From Aquila chrysaetos chrysaetos (lineage: Eukaryota; Chordata; Aves; Accipitriformes; Accipitridae), in assembly GCF_900496995.4 (NCBI RefSeq), contig NC_044005.1, positions 26,541,363-26,605,362 of the forward strand: a stretch of DNA of 64,000 nucleotides, given 5' to 3'. The first letter of the stretch is position 1, and every line of letters begins with the position of its first letter. The notes below the pieces were generated by a model, which was given only the letters and a program-made list of their open reading frames with translations, was not told the origin of the DNA and did not search any database. Of this stretch, positions 12,371 to 24,285 are shown one piece after another. Made by a program: the position numbers and the translations under genes.

Positions 12371-12376
12371 ATTATG
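12371..12376. repeat. Target-site duplication, right copy (ATTATG)
   Basis: Exact second copy of the ATTATG duplication that flanks the 230-bp solo LTR. Confidence 0.9.
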
Positions 12377-15300
12377 CAGCAGCCTCTATGCACACCTCCT
12401 GGCCTAGGAAACCAAAGCATGCCTCTCCTCTGCTGACCTAGTTTATTTTCTCAGCCTTTACTAAGCTGGCTGGTTGTGCAAATGTGCCCAGTGCTGACCT
12501 GAGGCTACATGTATGTGGAAGAAAAGCTGCACTAAGTTCTTTCCTCCTTTGGAGCTCCCTCAAAGAGATTATCCAAGGGAAAAAATCTATCAGAAAGACA
12601 AATGACAGTAGCACGTCCCAACATCCACGTGGCTGCCATCTCAGAGCAGTTCTCTGGGCTGCAGAGACCCAGCAAGACCAAATCTGATCTACTGCATCTC
12701 ACCCTTCCGGGAGTGAGCACAGAGGAGCAGTCCTCAGCTATTGCATCATTTCTCTGCACCTTCAGTGCATTAAGGCAGGTTTCTGCATCACTGTCATCAT
12801 CAGGCCCCAAACAGCTCATGCCACCACAGGACCCCAGCATTCAGGAACACCTAACTCCATCCCACTTTGCAGTGCTCCACACAGAAGAGCCCGCAGCAGG
12901 CAGCAAAGCTAGCGGTAGGCAATTTAGCAAATTTAGCCATGGGGTAGAAGAAAAAAAAAATTGATTCATGTGCAGCCAGGAGAAGCAGTTGGCAGGACCT
13001 CATCATGAAGAACTAGACCGAGGTACGTCTGCCTTTATTATCTGTGAGAGACTGGCATCTGTAAGCTCTTCTTAGAAGACACTCCTGGCATGGGATATTA
13101 CAACCTCACTGGTTTCACTGGTGTTTAGTACAGCAAGAGAGACTAGAGCAGTGGAGCAGATGATAGAAAAAAAATGAAACAATGGATGAATGAACCAGTC
13201 TGTTTCAGCCAGTGACTTCCTGGGCTCAAAAGTCAAATGCATCACAAGAAAGCTGCAGACATGCTGTTTATTCACATTTCCCAAGTCATTCATATGCCGT
13301 GTCCTGAATTGTCTGTCTTTCTGCTCAGTGGAAGGTTAGCAAGGATATATTGGGGGGAACAGCTGATGAATGCAAAACAAGACAAGGATCTAATCTAAAA
13401 GGCTTCCAAAAGGTCAGTAGTATCCCAGAATCAGTATATCTAGCTACGTGCAAACTGACTATACCACCTCTGTCAACAGTACTTCCACCTTCCCAGGCCC
13501 TGGCAGGGATGCTCCAAAGACCACTTCCCACCACCAGGACTAGATTTCCAGATCCACATGGCTCACCTTGCTGAATCACTGCCACCAAGGGCTGCAGGTC
13601 AGATTGGGGGCTGCCAGTGAGGCTGCTAGCCTGTGTCAGTGGAGAGGTCTAAACCAGCAAACAATAGCTCAGAGGAGACTGGGGGAGCACTGACAGAGCT
13701 CTGAGGGACAGCCTGGCTTTGCAGTCTACCTCATCCTATCAGTGCCTTACTTAATAATCACAAACATTTCACCTCCTTCTCACCTTAAAAAAATAAACAA
13801 TCAGAAGAGGAGAAAATAAAGTAGAACCTTGCACAAGAAGCTGAGCATAGGAGCTGGGCAGAACTAGGAAAAGTTGCAGCACACTCTTCACCCCTGCTAC
13901 TAGTGATGCAGGGGATGTGCAAGCTCAACATGGTAGCAGGGCTGAGATGGAAACTACATGAAGTCCACTTGCCCACTCCCAAGGCTGCTTCTGGCATGTT
14001 CAGTGCCTGCAAGGCCAGGCCAGCTACAGGAGCTGGGTAACTCCTACCCTGGACAAACCATCCTGCAGGACCACTCCCGAGACCAGAGGCTGCTGGAGGG
14101 GTCCTGACGCTGATGCATTGCCTGCACAGCGGTAATGGCTGCTGCATACCACCACATATGGAAAAGAAAACACAGCATAGAAACAAACTTTCCTTCCCCT
14201 GTTGATAAAGCAGTTGAAGCTTCATTCACCACAGCACTGGGCCCAGGCCCTCACATCGAAGGGAAGTGCTGGTGTCTGAAGTCATTGCCCGTCACCAAAC
14301 AGTGCACAGAAAATGCAAGAGAGGAAAGAAGCCACAGTGTCCTGAGTGAAATGTTTCTCATAAATGTGGATATCCCAACTCCTGAGCAGGTCTTGTGCTC
14401 CAGGTAGCCTGCAGAGGAAGATTTTGCTTGAGGACGCGGTTCACCATTGCTACAGTGAAGTGAGACATGGGAGAGCGGACAACCAATCCTCCAAAAATCT
14501 TGGCAGCAGTAACACCATTCCCCTCCTTCCGCTGGTGTCAGCTCCAAAGCAGCATCAAGGTTTTGCTGCCAGTGCTCTTTACTGGGATGCTGGGGGACTT
14601 TGCAGCACCCATCAAGCACACAGGAGTTGCAGAGGCATGGGTGCAGAGGGGCAAGCTGAGACCCATGGCCAACAGCCTGGCCAGAGGACGAGGAGTCAGG
14701 AGAGGACCAGCTCTTAACCAGCTTCTAGAAAGCTCAGACCATGGTTTTGGCAAATCACTTTCTGAGCACGTACCTGGGTGGGCTGACCACGGGCAAACGG
14801 CTATCGATGCCATCCAGCTGCAGAGCCCTGCACTGCTGAGCAGGGTGCTGGGAGGAGATGGGAGCCTGGGAGAACCGAGCAGCAGAAGGCAGATCCCAGA
14901 CAAAGACACTCTCAAGCAGTTGACATCCAGAGAAACCGAGCCAGGAGAATTCAGCCCTATGACTTTGCTGGGTTTGCATGCTCTACAAGGCTATGACATG
15001 TCAAGAAGTAGATGAAGAAATTATTCTGAGCAAGTGTATTTTTCTCCCATTGCCCTGCAGACAAGCACATACAGATAAAGAGAGACCTCTAGTGATGCTG
15101 GAGGGACTCTGCCTGTCCTCCCCCTCTGAGCATCCCTCACAGCCAGAAACAAATATCTCGATTGCTCTGACTAGCACAGTAATCACCTTCCTCCTGAGCG
15201 GGAGAAAAACAAGGGTTGATCACAAGAATATCTTCTCATCCGTGGAGGAGGGGTGGTACTCAGAACAGGGGAATGATTATGCCAGACTGGAGGGGGTTCA

Positions 15301-16120
15301 GAAAAACTAATGAAAGTAAGTGAAATGGGCTCAGGTCTTGCCCACACCCTGCCTCTGCAGTTGCAGCTGCCCAAGCTTCAGCACGGTCCTGGGATCAGGC
15401 ATATGATTCAGCAGGCATGTGAAGGGTGGGTAATTGCCAGTGCTGCAAGATGATGTGCAGTTCAACTGCAATTTGGAACATGTGCCTGAAGTTTGCGTTC
15501 AGGCAGAGAGGGAGGGAGTTAAGCGGCTGCCAGCTCAGCGTGGAGAGAGGCAGGAGCAAGGAACAGCAGGTTCCTGGCTGAGCCCAGCCATGCCAGGAGA
15601 CACCATATCCCCCTCGCACAACCCTGACAACTGCAGCATCTTGTGCTCAGCTGTGGGACGGAGGGCCATTTTTGACTCTTGCTGAATTCAGCCTCAAAGC
15701 CTCAGTGTCCAGGTGTGGACAGAAAGGATGATGGACTGTGCATAAGGGCATGTTCATGCCAAGCAACCCATGCCCAGCACAAACAGAGAGAAGGCAAGCA
15801 AACATCACCATTCATCTTCCCAACTCTCTGCACCAAGAAGGCCTGGACACAGGGCCAAGAAAAGAGTTTAAGTCTACTCAAACGCACAACTACTACATTA
15901 AACTTTCCAGGTACGAAAACGGTTTGAGGGGAAACATGAGGAGAAGAGGCAAATGCTAGGGGGAGACTTGGCTATAGTAGAGTCACAGCAATTGTGCTGT
16001 GCAACATCAAAAAGCAGACAAATACCCCTGTCCTGTTGCTCTCAAACCCAGGGCGAGAAAAGAAGGTAAGGGCTCCTGCCAGCCAGAAGAGAAGGCCTCT
16101 CTCACCTGCTCCTGCCACCT
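12377..16120. other. Non-coding spacer
   Basis: No recognisable exon, RNA gene or transposon. The longest open frame (182 codons, 14467-15015, plus) has no recognisable domain and is crossed by equally long frames on the other strand. It is therefore not called. Confidence 0.5.
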
Positions 16121-16500
16121 TCTCTGCAGCTCTGAGCTGCGATTACTCAATTAGCAACTCCCGTAGTACCTTCCTTCCACTCAGCGGTCTCTCCTGTTGC
16201 CCAGCCAGCACGTAAATCAAAAAGGAGCAGCTCTTTCCCTGGGCTTTCTTTTTCCTGTGTTAGTCCAAGCCTCCATGACCTCCTGTTGGGAGAGGGGGCA
16301 GTCGTATTTTGCTGGAATGTTTTATTTTCTGTGCTGCATGAAGAGTAATTGTGGAGGGGAGGGAGAGCGCGAACACGAGAAAGCATGTGCGCTGCCAGCC
16401 AGGCCGATGTCCTTGTCCCACAAGGTTATGGATCCATTTTAGCTCAAATAATAATAATAAAAAAGCCTCATAGAAGCAAGGGATTCATAAAACAAAACAT
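16121..16500. promoter_or_regulatory. Weak candidate regulatory block
   Basis: Contains CTCAATTAGC (16147-16156), AGTAATTG and TTTTATTT cores and an AATAATAATAATAA run near 16450, within otherwise C/T-rich sequence. This resembles the stronger enhancer-like blocks but is less compact. Low-confidence inference from motif content. Confidence 0.25.
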
Positions 16501-19110
16501 GAGCTGGGCATTTGGCAGCAGCTGCCCACAGAGTGGGAAGCACACATTCAAGTCGAGGCAGACAAACTCTCTGTATCCTGCCAGCAGCTCGGAGATTTCA
16601 GGGAGCTGGCAGGGTTTGTGACAGCGTGTCCGTGCATGTGTGCACATGTGTACGCAGAGATAGTCGGCACAAGCCTGCTTTCTCTTTCCGTGCATACTTC
16701 ACTGATGTTATTTCAGATATTCGGTGTGGCAGAACTCATGAGAGGCGTTCAGACTGAGGAGCATATCTGAGCCAAACAAGAGCAAGTGGCAGGTGAGAAC
16801 AGCCTGCATGGTGATCTCCCCCTCTGTCCTGCTGCATCCCAGCATGTTTCCTGACACAGCAGAAATGCAGCTTTTTAACAGCTGCATGGGACACTTGCAC
16901 TGAGTGTTTCTCTTCCCTGTTTACAGGTCAAACATATGAAGCACAGACCAACAAAACAGCTTATGCCTGAGACAGAAGAGCCTCCCCTGCAAGAATTCAG
17001 GAAACTTTGGGGATTTGCAAGTGTTCTGATGAAATTCCAACAGGCATGTGAATATTTCCAAGTGATAAATAAGGCCCTGAGGACCAAATTCAAGACTTTC
17101 TAAAAAAACCAACGATAGTACACTTCATTTTCCTTCATATATAGTGACCTCTAATAACAATAACTATTTCTTTGTTTAACAGGCATGCATGATTCTTTCC
17201 TGACTGTAGAGGATATCTTATTTGCTCATTTCTAGTGCATCAGGACAGAGACATTTAGATCAAATGCAAAGGGAGCTGGGATGAGTTAAGACTATCTGGT
17301 ACTTTGGAGAAGTCAATTGTTTAATAAATTATGGGTTAGCAAAAAAAAGTACTGAATAGGTTAGAAATTCAGCCATTGTTGTTGAAAGATAAGATCTATT
17401 TGTTCCTGATAGGTATTCTTACATTAAAAAGCCCTACAGTTAACTAAGGAAGCTGAAGGCAGGATCTGAGCAGTCAGGGGGGATTTCTGAGTTCACTGCT
17501 CAGAGCGCAAAGGATTAGGCCACTGACCAATGTCCACATCAGCCTAGACTGTAAGTGGCTTTTGCCCATCGACTCTCCAAGCTCAGCATCTCCAGGCTAG
17601 AGGTAACAAACTTGGAAGAGCAAAAAGGAATGGAAACTGAGGACAAATCAGAAATGCTTTTCTAAAAGAAAAACAGCCATCCTTAGTCTACTAGAAACCT
17701 CTGAGCAAAATTGTGAGAAAAGACGATGTCATTACCTGGTCTTCCAAAAAAAAAAAAAAAGTCATCATCTTGAAGAGGCTGCTGCTGAAGCTAAGCCATG
17801 TGGCATGGGATTAGAAGGGGAAGGAGTACATTGCTAATCTTGGCATAGCTGAGAACAGCTTTGGGATACCAGGTTGTGACCTCTTAGAAATGCTGTTTGA
17901 TGCATTTGTCAGTGATTAGGGGTGAGCAGAGCAGTGGCAAGGTTTGTGGGTAAAACTTAGCTGTATTAGCAAATCCAGGCCAGAGAAGCAGGAAGCTTCA
18001 GAGAGACAGATGACAGCAGGCATACACAATGCTGGTGGATGCAAGTCAGGACACATTCAGTTGCTCGTCTTTGTCAGGCCAACTGCAGTTGGCAATTTGT
18101 GTCACAGAGCAGTGATGACAGGCTGCTCCTAAGGGAATGTGAGCTGGGAGCCAAGGGTGATCCTAGCCCAGGCAGTGGCCTCACTGACCAAGGCATGGTC
18201 CTGCAGCATCTGAGCACAGTAGGCAGAGGTGGGTGCTGGTAACAGGGTCCATCCACAGCCCTGGACAAGGCAAAGTAATGAACAAGGTCTAGGGTTCATC
18301 CAGGGAGGCCCATCAGGAGCAGCAAGAGATGGGGCTGGAGACACTGATGCAGTAAGTCTGAGGTCTATCCAGGAGATGAGGCTGGAGACAGGGCTAGAGA
18401 CAGGCAGACCTACAACACAACTCAGGAAAAAAAGGAGTGGCCCAGGCTGAGCTTAAATGGAGCCCCTGAGGAGATGGTGTGGGTGTGGGCTTCAGGTGAG
18501 ACCACTTGGGGCAATTAAGGCCTATTGGTGCCACCAGGACCCTGACAGTTTTGCTTAATATACAGACCCCTTTCACATGGGGTAGGATCACCCACATAGG
18601 GAGTTTATGTGCAATTGCCCTTATGTGCTAGCTGCCTTTACTGACAGCCTTCCTTATACGCTCTTGTAACATCTGTCTGCCTGCATTCACAACAGGGAAC
18701 ATGTGTTCGCATCCCTCAGGAAAGGATTTAGCACCATTCAGGCAACAGCATCAGGAAAAAAAAAAAAAACCCAACCACACAAAGAAAAGGTAAAAAACAC
18801 CAGTTCCCTCAAACTGTATTAAAAATAATGCAAATGCATTTCCACTTCTCCTGAAGAATAAAAAAAAAAGGGGGGCACATAATGGGAATACCTTCTAGTG
18901 TAGTGCATAACTAGCCTGTAGGAGTTGCCAATGGTGTGTGGAGGATGTAAGCCCAGAAGAGGCTCAGACACTCATGCGGTCTAGGGGAACACCCACAGTT
19001 ACGGCAGGCAGGATTTTAAAGACAACATGTAATTTGTGAACCTTCCTGGTCAAGGGCATGTGGCGACCACTAAACTGCTTGGAAGGAGGAAAACAGTACT
19101 CTTCTGAGTG
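16501..19110. other. Non-coding spacer with simple A-runs
   Basis: No exon or clear transposon is recognised. Homopolymeric A runs occur near 17746-17760 and 18757-18769, and an A9G5 junction near 18862. Nothing else stands out. Confidence 0.5.
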
Positions 19111-19510
19111 GCTTAGCCCCTAATTGTCCATTTCGGCATTTCTTGGCTTTTTTTTCCTGAAGTCTTCAATTGCGGCCACCCTGAGCGCTGGGGAGGCAAG
19201 CCAGCTCTCACTGCCTGGGCAATTCACATGCTAAGGGAGTGCTTTTTCCCCCCGCACTCCAGAAGGTGCTGCAGGATCAAACAATAAAGTATATTTTCTG
19301 TCCTGAGGAGTGAGCTGTGCAGACAGGAGGGAGCATGAAACGAGGCAGGCAGCCGGGAACAGTGATCAGCAGAGAGTGCAAAGGCAGCACAGGGGCTCGT
19401 AAATATAATGTTTTGCTGTTACTTTGGAATGGCAAAGACATGTCCTTGTAAGAGCAAAACTGTACAGATTGCTTTATTATTTTCAGTCCAATGAAATTAG
19501 CTGGAGTGGA
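19111..19510. promoter_or_regulatory. Putative conserved non-coding element 5
   Basis: A block of balanced, non-repetitive sequence containing CCTAATTG, TTCAATTG, ACAATAAAG, GTAAATATAATG, TTTATTATTTTC and CAATGAAATTAG cores, with retained CpGs around 19170-19190. It contrasts with the G/C-rich, low-complexity sequence from 19510 to 19930. Likely an enhancer-type element, inferred from composition. Confidence 0.4.
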
Positions 19511-19930
19511 GGGAGAAGTGGGGGAAATAGCAGGGAGGGAACAGTGGGGACAGAGGGTCAGCACCGTGAGGGTGCCCTGTGCTCAGGGCTGCACAAACCC
19601 CAGTCCCAAACCCGCAGAGGTGGGTGATGCCTTGGAAGCACAGTGTGGCCAGGTGAACTGAGGGTCTGTCCTCGCAGCCGGGGCAGGCCCCGCTGGTGCC
19701 TAGATGGAGGTCCAGCAGCAGGGCCCCTCTGGCTCGCTGCAGGAGGCTGTGGGGAGGCTCCAGCTCCCTGCTGCTGCTTCACAGCACTGGGACCCCACAG
19801 AGCCCCACACCTCTCCCTGCCCCTTCCCTGGTCCCTGGTCCACCCTGCTGCCCTCCCTGGCCCCAAGAGCAGTAAAAGCCCACACTTGCCCCATCCATCC
19901 ACCCCATGGGCTCTGAAGGAAGCAGCACAG
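19511..19930. other. GC-rich low-information spacer
   Basis: G- and C-rich sequence that opens long frames on both strands (up to 114 codons) without any protein character. CpG content is low, so it does not qualify as a CpG island. No gene is supported. Confidence 0.5.
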
Positions 19931-19934
19931 TGAC

Positions 19935-20230
19935 TGCCATGCCCATAGGCGCATTGGTCACTTATTCCCCTACTGCATTTAGTGATTTATTTATTTGATG
20001 TAGAAGCCTTTGCGTGCTCCCCCCACCCCTTGTCTCCTTTCGCCATCTGTCCATTCATTTGGAAATCTGTTCCAGCTGACCTCGAGCTGACCAGCGCTTC
20101 CCTCTTCCCTCCATCCTGCCATGGGCTCCTCCAGACGTCCCCAGCTCAGCTCAGGGGCTTTTAGCTGACTATGCAAATGTCGCCCAGCCAGCTGGTGTCT
20201 GCCTCCCAGAAACACATGTTCAAAAGCCCC
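19935..20230. promoter_or_regulatory. Candidate regulatory block with octamer motif
   Basis: Includes TTTAGTGATTTATTTATTTGA near the left end and a perfect POU octamer ATGCAAAT at 20172-20179, followed by the E-box CAGCTG at 20189-20194. Non-repetitive. A regulatory role is suggested only by these motifs. Confidence 0.3.
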
Positions 20231-22529
20231 CTGGATGGCCAGGGAGGGAGGAGGGGGCAAGTCCCTGCGCCCCGGCCCAGGGGCTGTGCAGAGAAAGTTA
20301 CTTAGCCAGGAATTATTCAACAAACAGATGGGAGGAGGAAAGGAAGGCCAGGGAACAGAGAAAATAAGAGTGCAGTGCATCTGTGTGAACGTGTGTAGGT
20401 GCGGGTGTATGGGGGTCCCAGGCAAGTGTGTGGGAAGTGCGAATGAAATCACTGTGTGAGGATGGGTGGTGGTGGAAGGGGTGTGTGAGAAAGATGTACA
20501 GATCAGGGCAGGATGTTGCTGATAGTTTTATGGCCTTCTCCTAATAGCATCTTCTGCAGCATGCAAAAGGGGGTCTAAATAGCACAGTATAAGGGAGACA
20601 CAGCTGTCAGAGGGCCAAACAGCAGGCCCACGGAAACTGCACCCCAAGAGAATTACTAAAGCAAGGCAAGGCCAGGAGGGCTCATTTAAATTCAAGAGCC
20701 CTCTCTTCTCTCCATCACCTAACATGTGACCGTCCACCTAAGATCCCTAGGTCTCCATGGAGGAAGAGGGTGGAGATGTTGAAACTGGAGCTGAGGATTT
20801 GAGGAGAGGGATTTGGGACTGAACCAAGGAGAGAAGAGAGCAGAGGAGCATTGCCACAGCACCCCAGCAGGGCTGATAACCACTGTAGGACTTGCATGCC
20901 CAGCCAGAAAGCCACTCATATGCAGCAGTCCAGCTCACTTGGGTATCTTTGCAGGACGCAGGCTGTGACACAGCCATTTCCTGAAGTGCTGGCAAGAAAC
21001 AGAATTAACGTGATGTTGCCGGCTAGGTCTTTACCATGCATAACATGAGAGGAAGGCTTGGAGAGAACAGAACAAAGCATCCATAGTGCCTCTTATGGAC
21101 CTCCTCAGCAGCTCTGCTGCTGCACCTAAAGGCTAATGCATCCTCAGTTTCTCAGGCAGAAAGGCAAGGTTGGGTATCTGCATGTAATTATACAGAGCTT
21201 GGACACTCTCTCCACAAAATTGAGAAACAACTTTTCTTTACCTCTTTCAGATGCTCTCCCTCATCTGACTTCAGGTGTCTGGGTATTTACTAGTAACATT
21301 TGAGCAGGGGGACGCCAAGTCACATATCACTGCCTTCTCTAGGCTAAAGAAAAATCAGGATATTGGCTCTTAAAATTTAACAAGATTCTTCCTTGTAATA
21401 GCAATTAAAACTAGAAGAAGCCAAGGTACCTCTCCCCAACCTAAATTTCTCCTGTCACAACTGCAGATCTGGCCCTCTGATAAGGACCCCTTGGGCTCCC
21501 TGGGAGAAGGCAGGATGGCAGCTCCAGATGTAGCTGACAGATGATGCTCTTCCTGGCCATAGGCAAGAACTGTGAAATGGTGAGCTGCCAGGAGGAGCTT
21601 AAGGAAGAAATGCAGAGTGTGTGTGCAAGAGAAACCAGGGGATTACAGCATCAATGCAGAGCATAGGTGAGCTGCTGGACATTGGAGATGTCTCCTTTGT
21701 ATCCTGACCACAGGTGACAACGAAGCCTGTCCCTGAGTCAAGCCGAATGATAGAGAAAATGTACATTGTGTGGAAGAAACCCAGGCAGTACCACGTGCTC
21801 CTTTCCACTGAGATTAACAGAACACCAATGAAGGTAACCAGGGCTGAGTTTGTTCCCCAAAATGTACTTGAAGTCTGGGGTAAAGAGACCCCCTGCTCAG
21901 GGATGGAATGGACTGGTCCTACTCCCATCCGTGTCCATCTCATTTGGATTTAGAGTGGCTCCCAGGATGTCACTGGGTTTTAGAAAGACCAAAGTGGAAT
22001 ATGTGAATGGATACTGCCATTCCTTAGGTGTGTGTTTGATGTGGTTGGATTTAGCACAAGAAATAAAAATGGTGGGGTTTTTTTCTTACTGAAGAAGAAA
22101 TATGGGTTATTTTTGCACTATGGCAAGGCTAGACAGAGGCAAAGCTAGGGGAAATCACAGGGCAGGTCAGCAGATTATATGAGAACCAGATCTTCTTTGC
22201 TCACATATGCTAGATGATGTGTCACAAGTCTTGGTCATTCTGGAGATTATGGTGGAGGTACCTGACAGGCTTAGCTCCTTCAGGATTGGGGGCTTGGGCA
22301 AAGGGGAACAAGGCAGCCCTGTATTGGCTGATGCAGTCTTTGGAGCAGAGACTTGTGAGTGCATACTTTAGGCACTATAAGACCAGCTGAATGTCCCTGG
22401 ACAGTTTGAGGCTGAGAGAGAAGCTTTTCATCACCAACCTGCTGTAGCCTCTCTGGGGCCTTTGACTCAACCTCCATGGCAAGCACAGCAGAAGCACATC
22501 ATGACAGGCTGTCAGGAGCACAAGATAAA
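20231..22529. other. Non-coding spacer
   Basis: No exon, RNA gene or recognisable transposon. Several open frames of 60-114 codons look random. Confidence 0.5.
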
Positions 22530-22640
22530 CGGGCTGTACTGGGTTAGTCCAAAGGGCCATCCAACCCACTATCCTGCCTCCAACAGGCAGACCGGGAGCA
22601 GCACTGAAGCAGGGCAAGCACCGTTGTGGGCTTTAATGTG
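22530..22640 (-). mobile_element. Ancient CR1 LINE 3' end fragment
   Basis: Read on the plus strand, 'gtactgggttagtccaaagg' and 'ccactatcctgcctccaac' are the reverse complement of the conserved CR1 3'-end phrases (the 'ggatactgggctagatggacc...' region). The element is therefore in minus orientation, truncated and diverged. Ends are approximate. Confidence 0.75.
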
Positions 22641-23579
22641 AAAGAAAGAGAGACTGCATCCCACTTCTTCCAGGGCCAAACGAGCATCAGCTAAGCACAG
22701 CACGAAGCCAAAAAGAGCAGAAGTTACCTGCGCTCAGTGTGCACCCATTTTCCTCACAGTCTTTGATAGGATCTTTGTGCCTTTTACTGCAGTCCTCTCC
22801 TGAGCATCTCTCAGCAACGTTTTTGTTGCTACATGGCTTTTTCCTGGTAATTCTGATATCCTGAGATCTGAAGTCACCCACCAATCAGGGCAAGAAAGAA
22901 ACCACATGGCTGCATCTACACTAATGAATTTACCAGGGCACGGGCTCTAGCACTGGCACTCTTTGAACACGGGCAGCCTTCTGGCGGGGTGCTGGTCCTC
23001 ACCAGCTAGTGCCCTCCCAGGCACTGCCTGGCTGTGTTTTGTGGAGGGAGCACAGGCAACACACTGTTCCCCATAAGCAGAACAGCGGAGGCCTCATTGT
23101 GCTGTGGTGGAAGAGGTTTGGGACATTTCAGCATGAGCCATGCCCTACAGTTTGAATTTGCTTGAATACACTTGTATAGGCATAACCACAGAAGCCGCAT
23201 CGAAGGATGCCAAAGGGAGCCCATTTCAAAGAGAAACTCAGAAACTGCAAATCAGTGGAGTGCCTTCCAACGCTCAGCGCTTAGCCAGACCCACTGAGCA
23301 AGAGCCAGCACCTGTGCCCATAAATCCTCAGCCTAACCATAAAACCAGAACTTGAGCATCCAGTTTAACACGGACCCAGGGAGTCGTTCTCTCCTTCTGG
23401 CTGCCAGCGTGCAGCACTGGCTCGGCCTCACAAGCAGCCCTGAGCCACTGTGCAAGGCAGCTGGCAGCCCTCCCACCACCCCACCGCAGCCGAGCGGGGT
23501 GCGGGGTCCCCGCCAGTCTCCCCCGTCTCTGCGGGAAGGCTGCGAGGCAGAGCGCACGAGGAGGGGGAGTGGGCTGCGT
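22641..23579. other. Non-coding spacer, CpG-rich at right end
   Basis: No exon recognised. GC and CpG content rise at about 23460-23580, immediately before the next enhancer-like block. Confidence 0.5.
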
Positions 23580-23880
23580 CTCATGTCTCCTCTCCCTTTG
23601 TATGTACCTCCTGGTACGATTATTAAACGCAAATTACAAAAGATGTGACCCAAAAGATCTTTATTTCTTCTTTCACCAAGCGGTGCCTGCAGGGTCCTGA
23701 TTCTGAATTCCGTTTCAATTACCGATGCCATTTTAACATAAAGCGGCTTCTGTCTGCAATTACCAGCACTGACGGCGACGCAGACAGCTCCGGTGGCAGA
23801 ACACAAAAGCCTGGCATCTTCTGCCTGTTTAGAAACTTTCATTTGCCGTGATTAAAGGCAGAAGACGCGAGAGTTGTCTG
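23580..23880. promoter_or_regulatory. Putative conserved non-coding element 6
   Basis: Dense AT cores (GATTATTAAACGCAAATTAC, TTTCAATTACCGATG, TGCAATTACC, GTGATTAAAGG) are embedded among retained CpGs (GACGGCGACGC near 23770). The three AATTAC repeats are homeodomain-like sites. This is one of the most enhancer-like blocks in the window. Open frames cross it on both strands but show no protein similarity that I recognise. Confidence 0.5.
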
Positions 23881-23969
23881 TCTGCAGAAGTACACTGTAC
23901 ACCGCACGTGCTCCTTGCCGGTACAGTCCCTGAGAAACCAGCCCTCAGCACTCACCTCCACGAATCACT

Positions 23970-24285
23970 CAGAAGGACTTTAACTGATGTTCCAGCCGAT
24001 ATTATACAGACAGACTGACAGAGTTAACCCCATCATGCCTTAGCTTAGCAACGAAACTCTCTGCTTTTACTGCTGGTAAAGCCAAGCTGCCTGAATTGCA
24101 GAGCAGAGACGCTGGTATGAGCTGAGACGCAGGGTGATGCAAAGATGAGTGTTTTCCTTTCACACTGGCAAGCTAAAGCACTAGTTAACAATTTACAAAG
24201 TACACTCTCTTCACTTGCAGCTGAAATGCAGCCTCCTGTAAGTATGAGGGTAGGAAATGCTACATACATTACCAGCACAAATTAA
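23970..24285. promoter_or_regulatory. Putative conserved non-coding element 7
   Basis: A second non-repetitive block close to the previous one, with GATATTATACAG, two tandem GACAGACTGACAG-type MEIS-like cores near 24010, GTTAACAATTTAC and TAACACAGGG segments. It may be part of one extended regulatory region with 23580-23880. Inferred from composition. Confidence 0.35.

Noticed and set aside
14467..15015. 182-codon plus frame
   Set aside because: No recognisable domain, overlapped by similar frames on both strands, no splice or promoter context.
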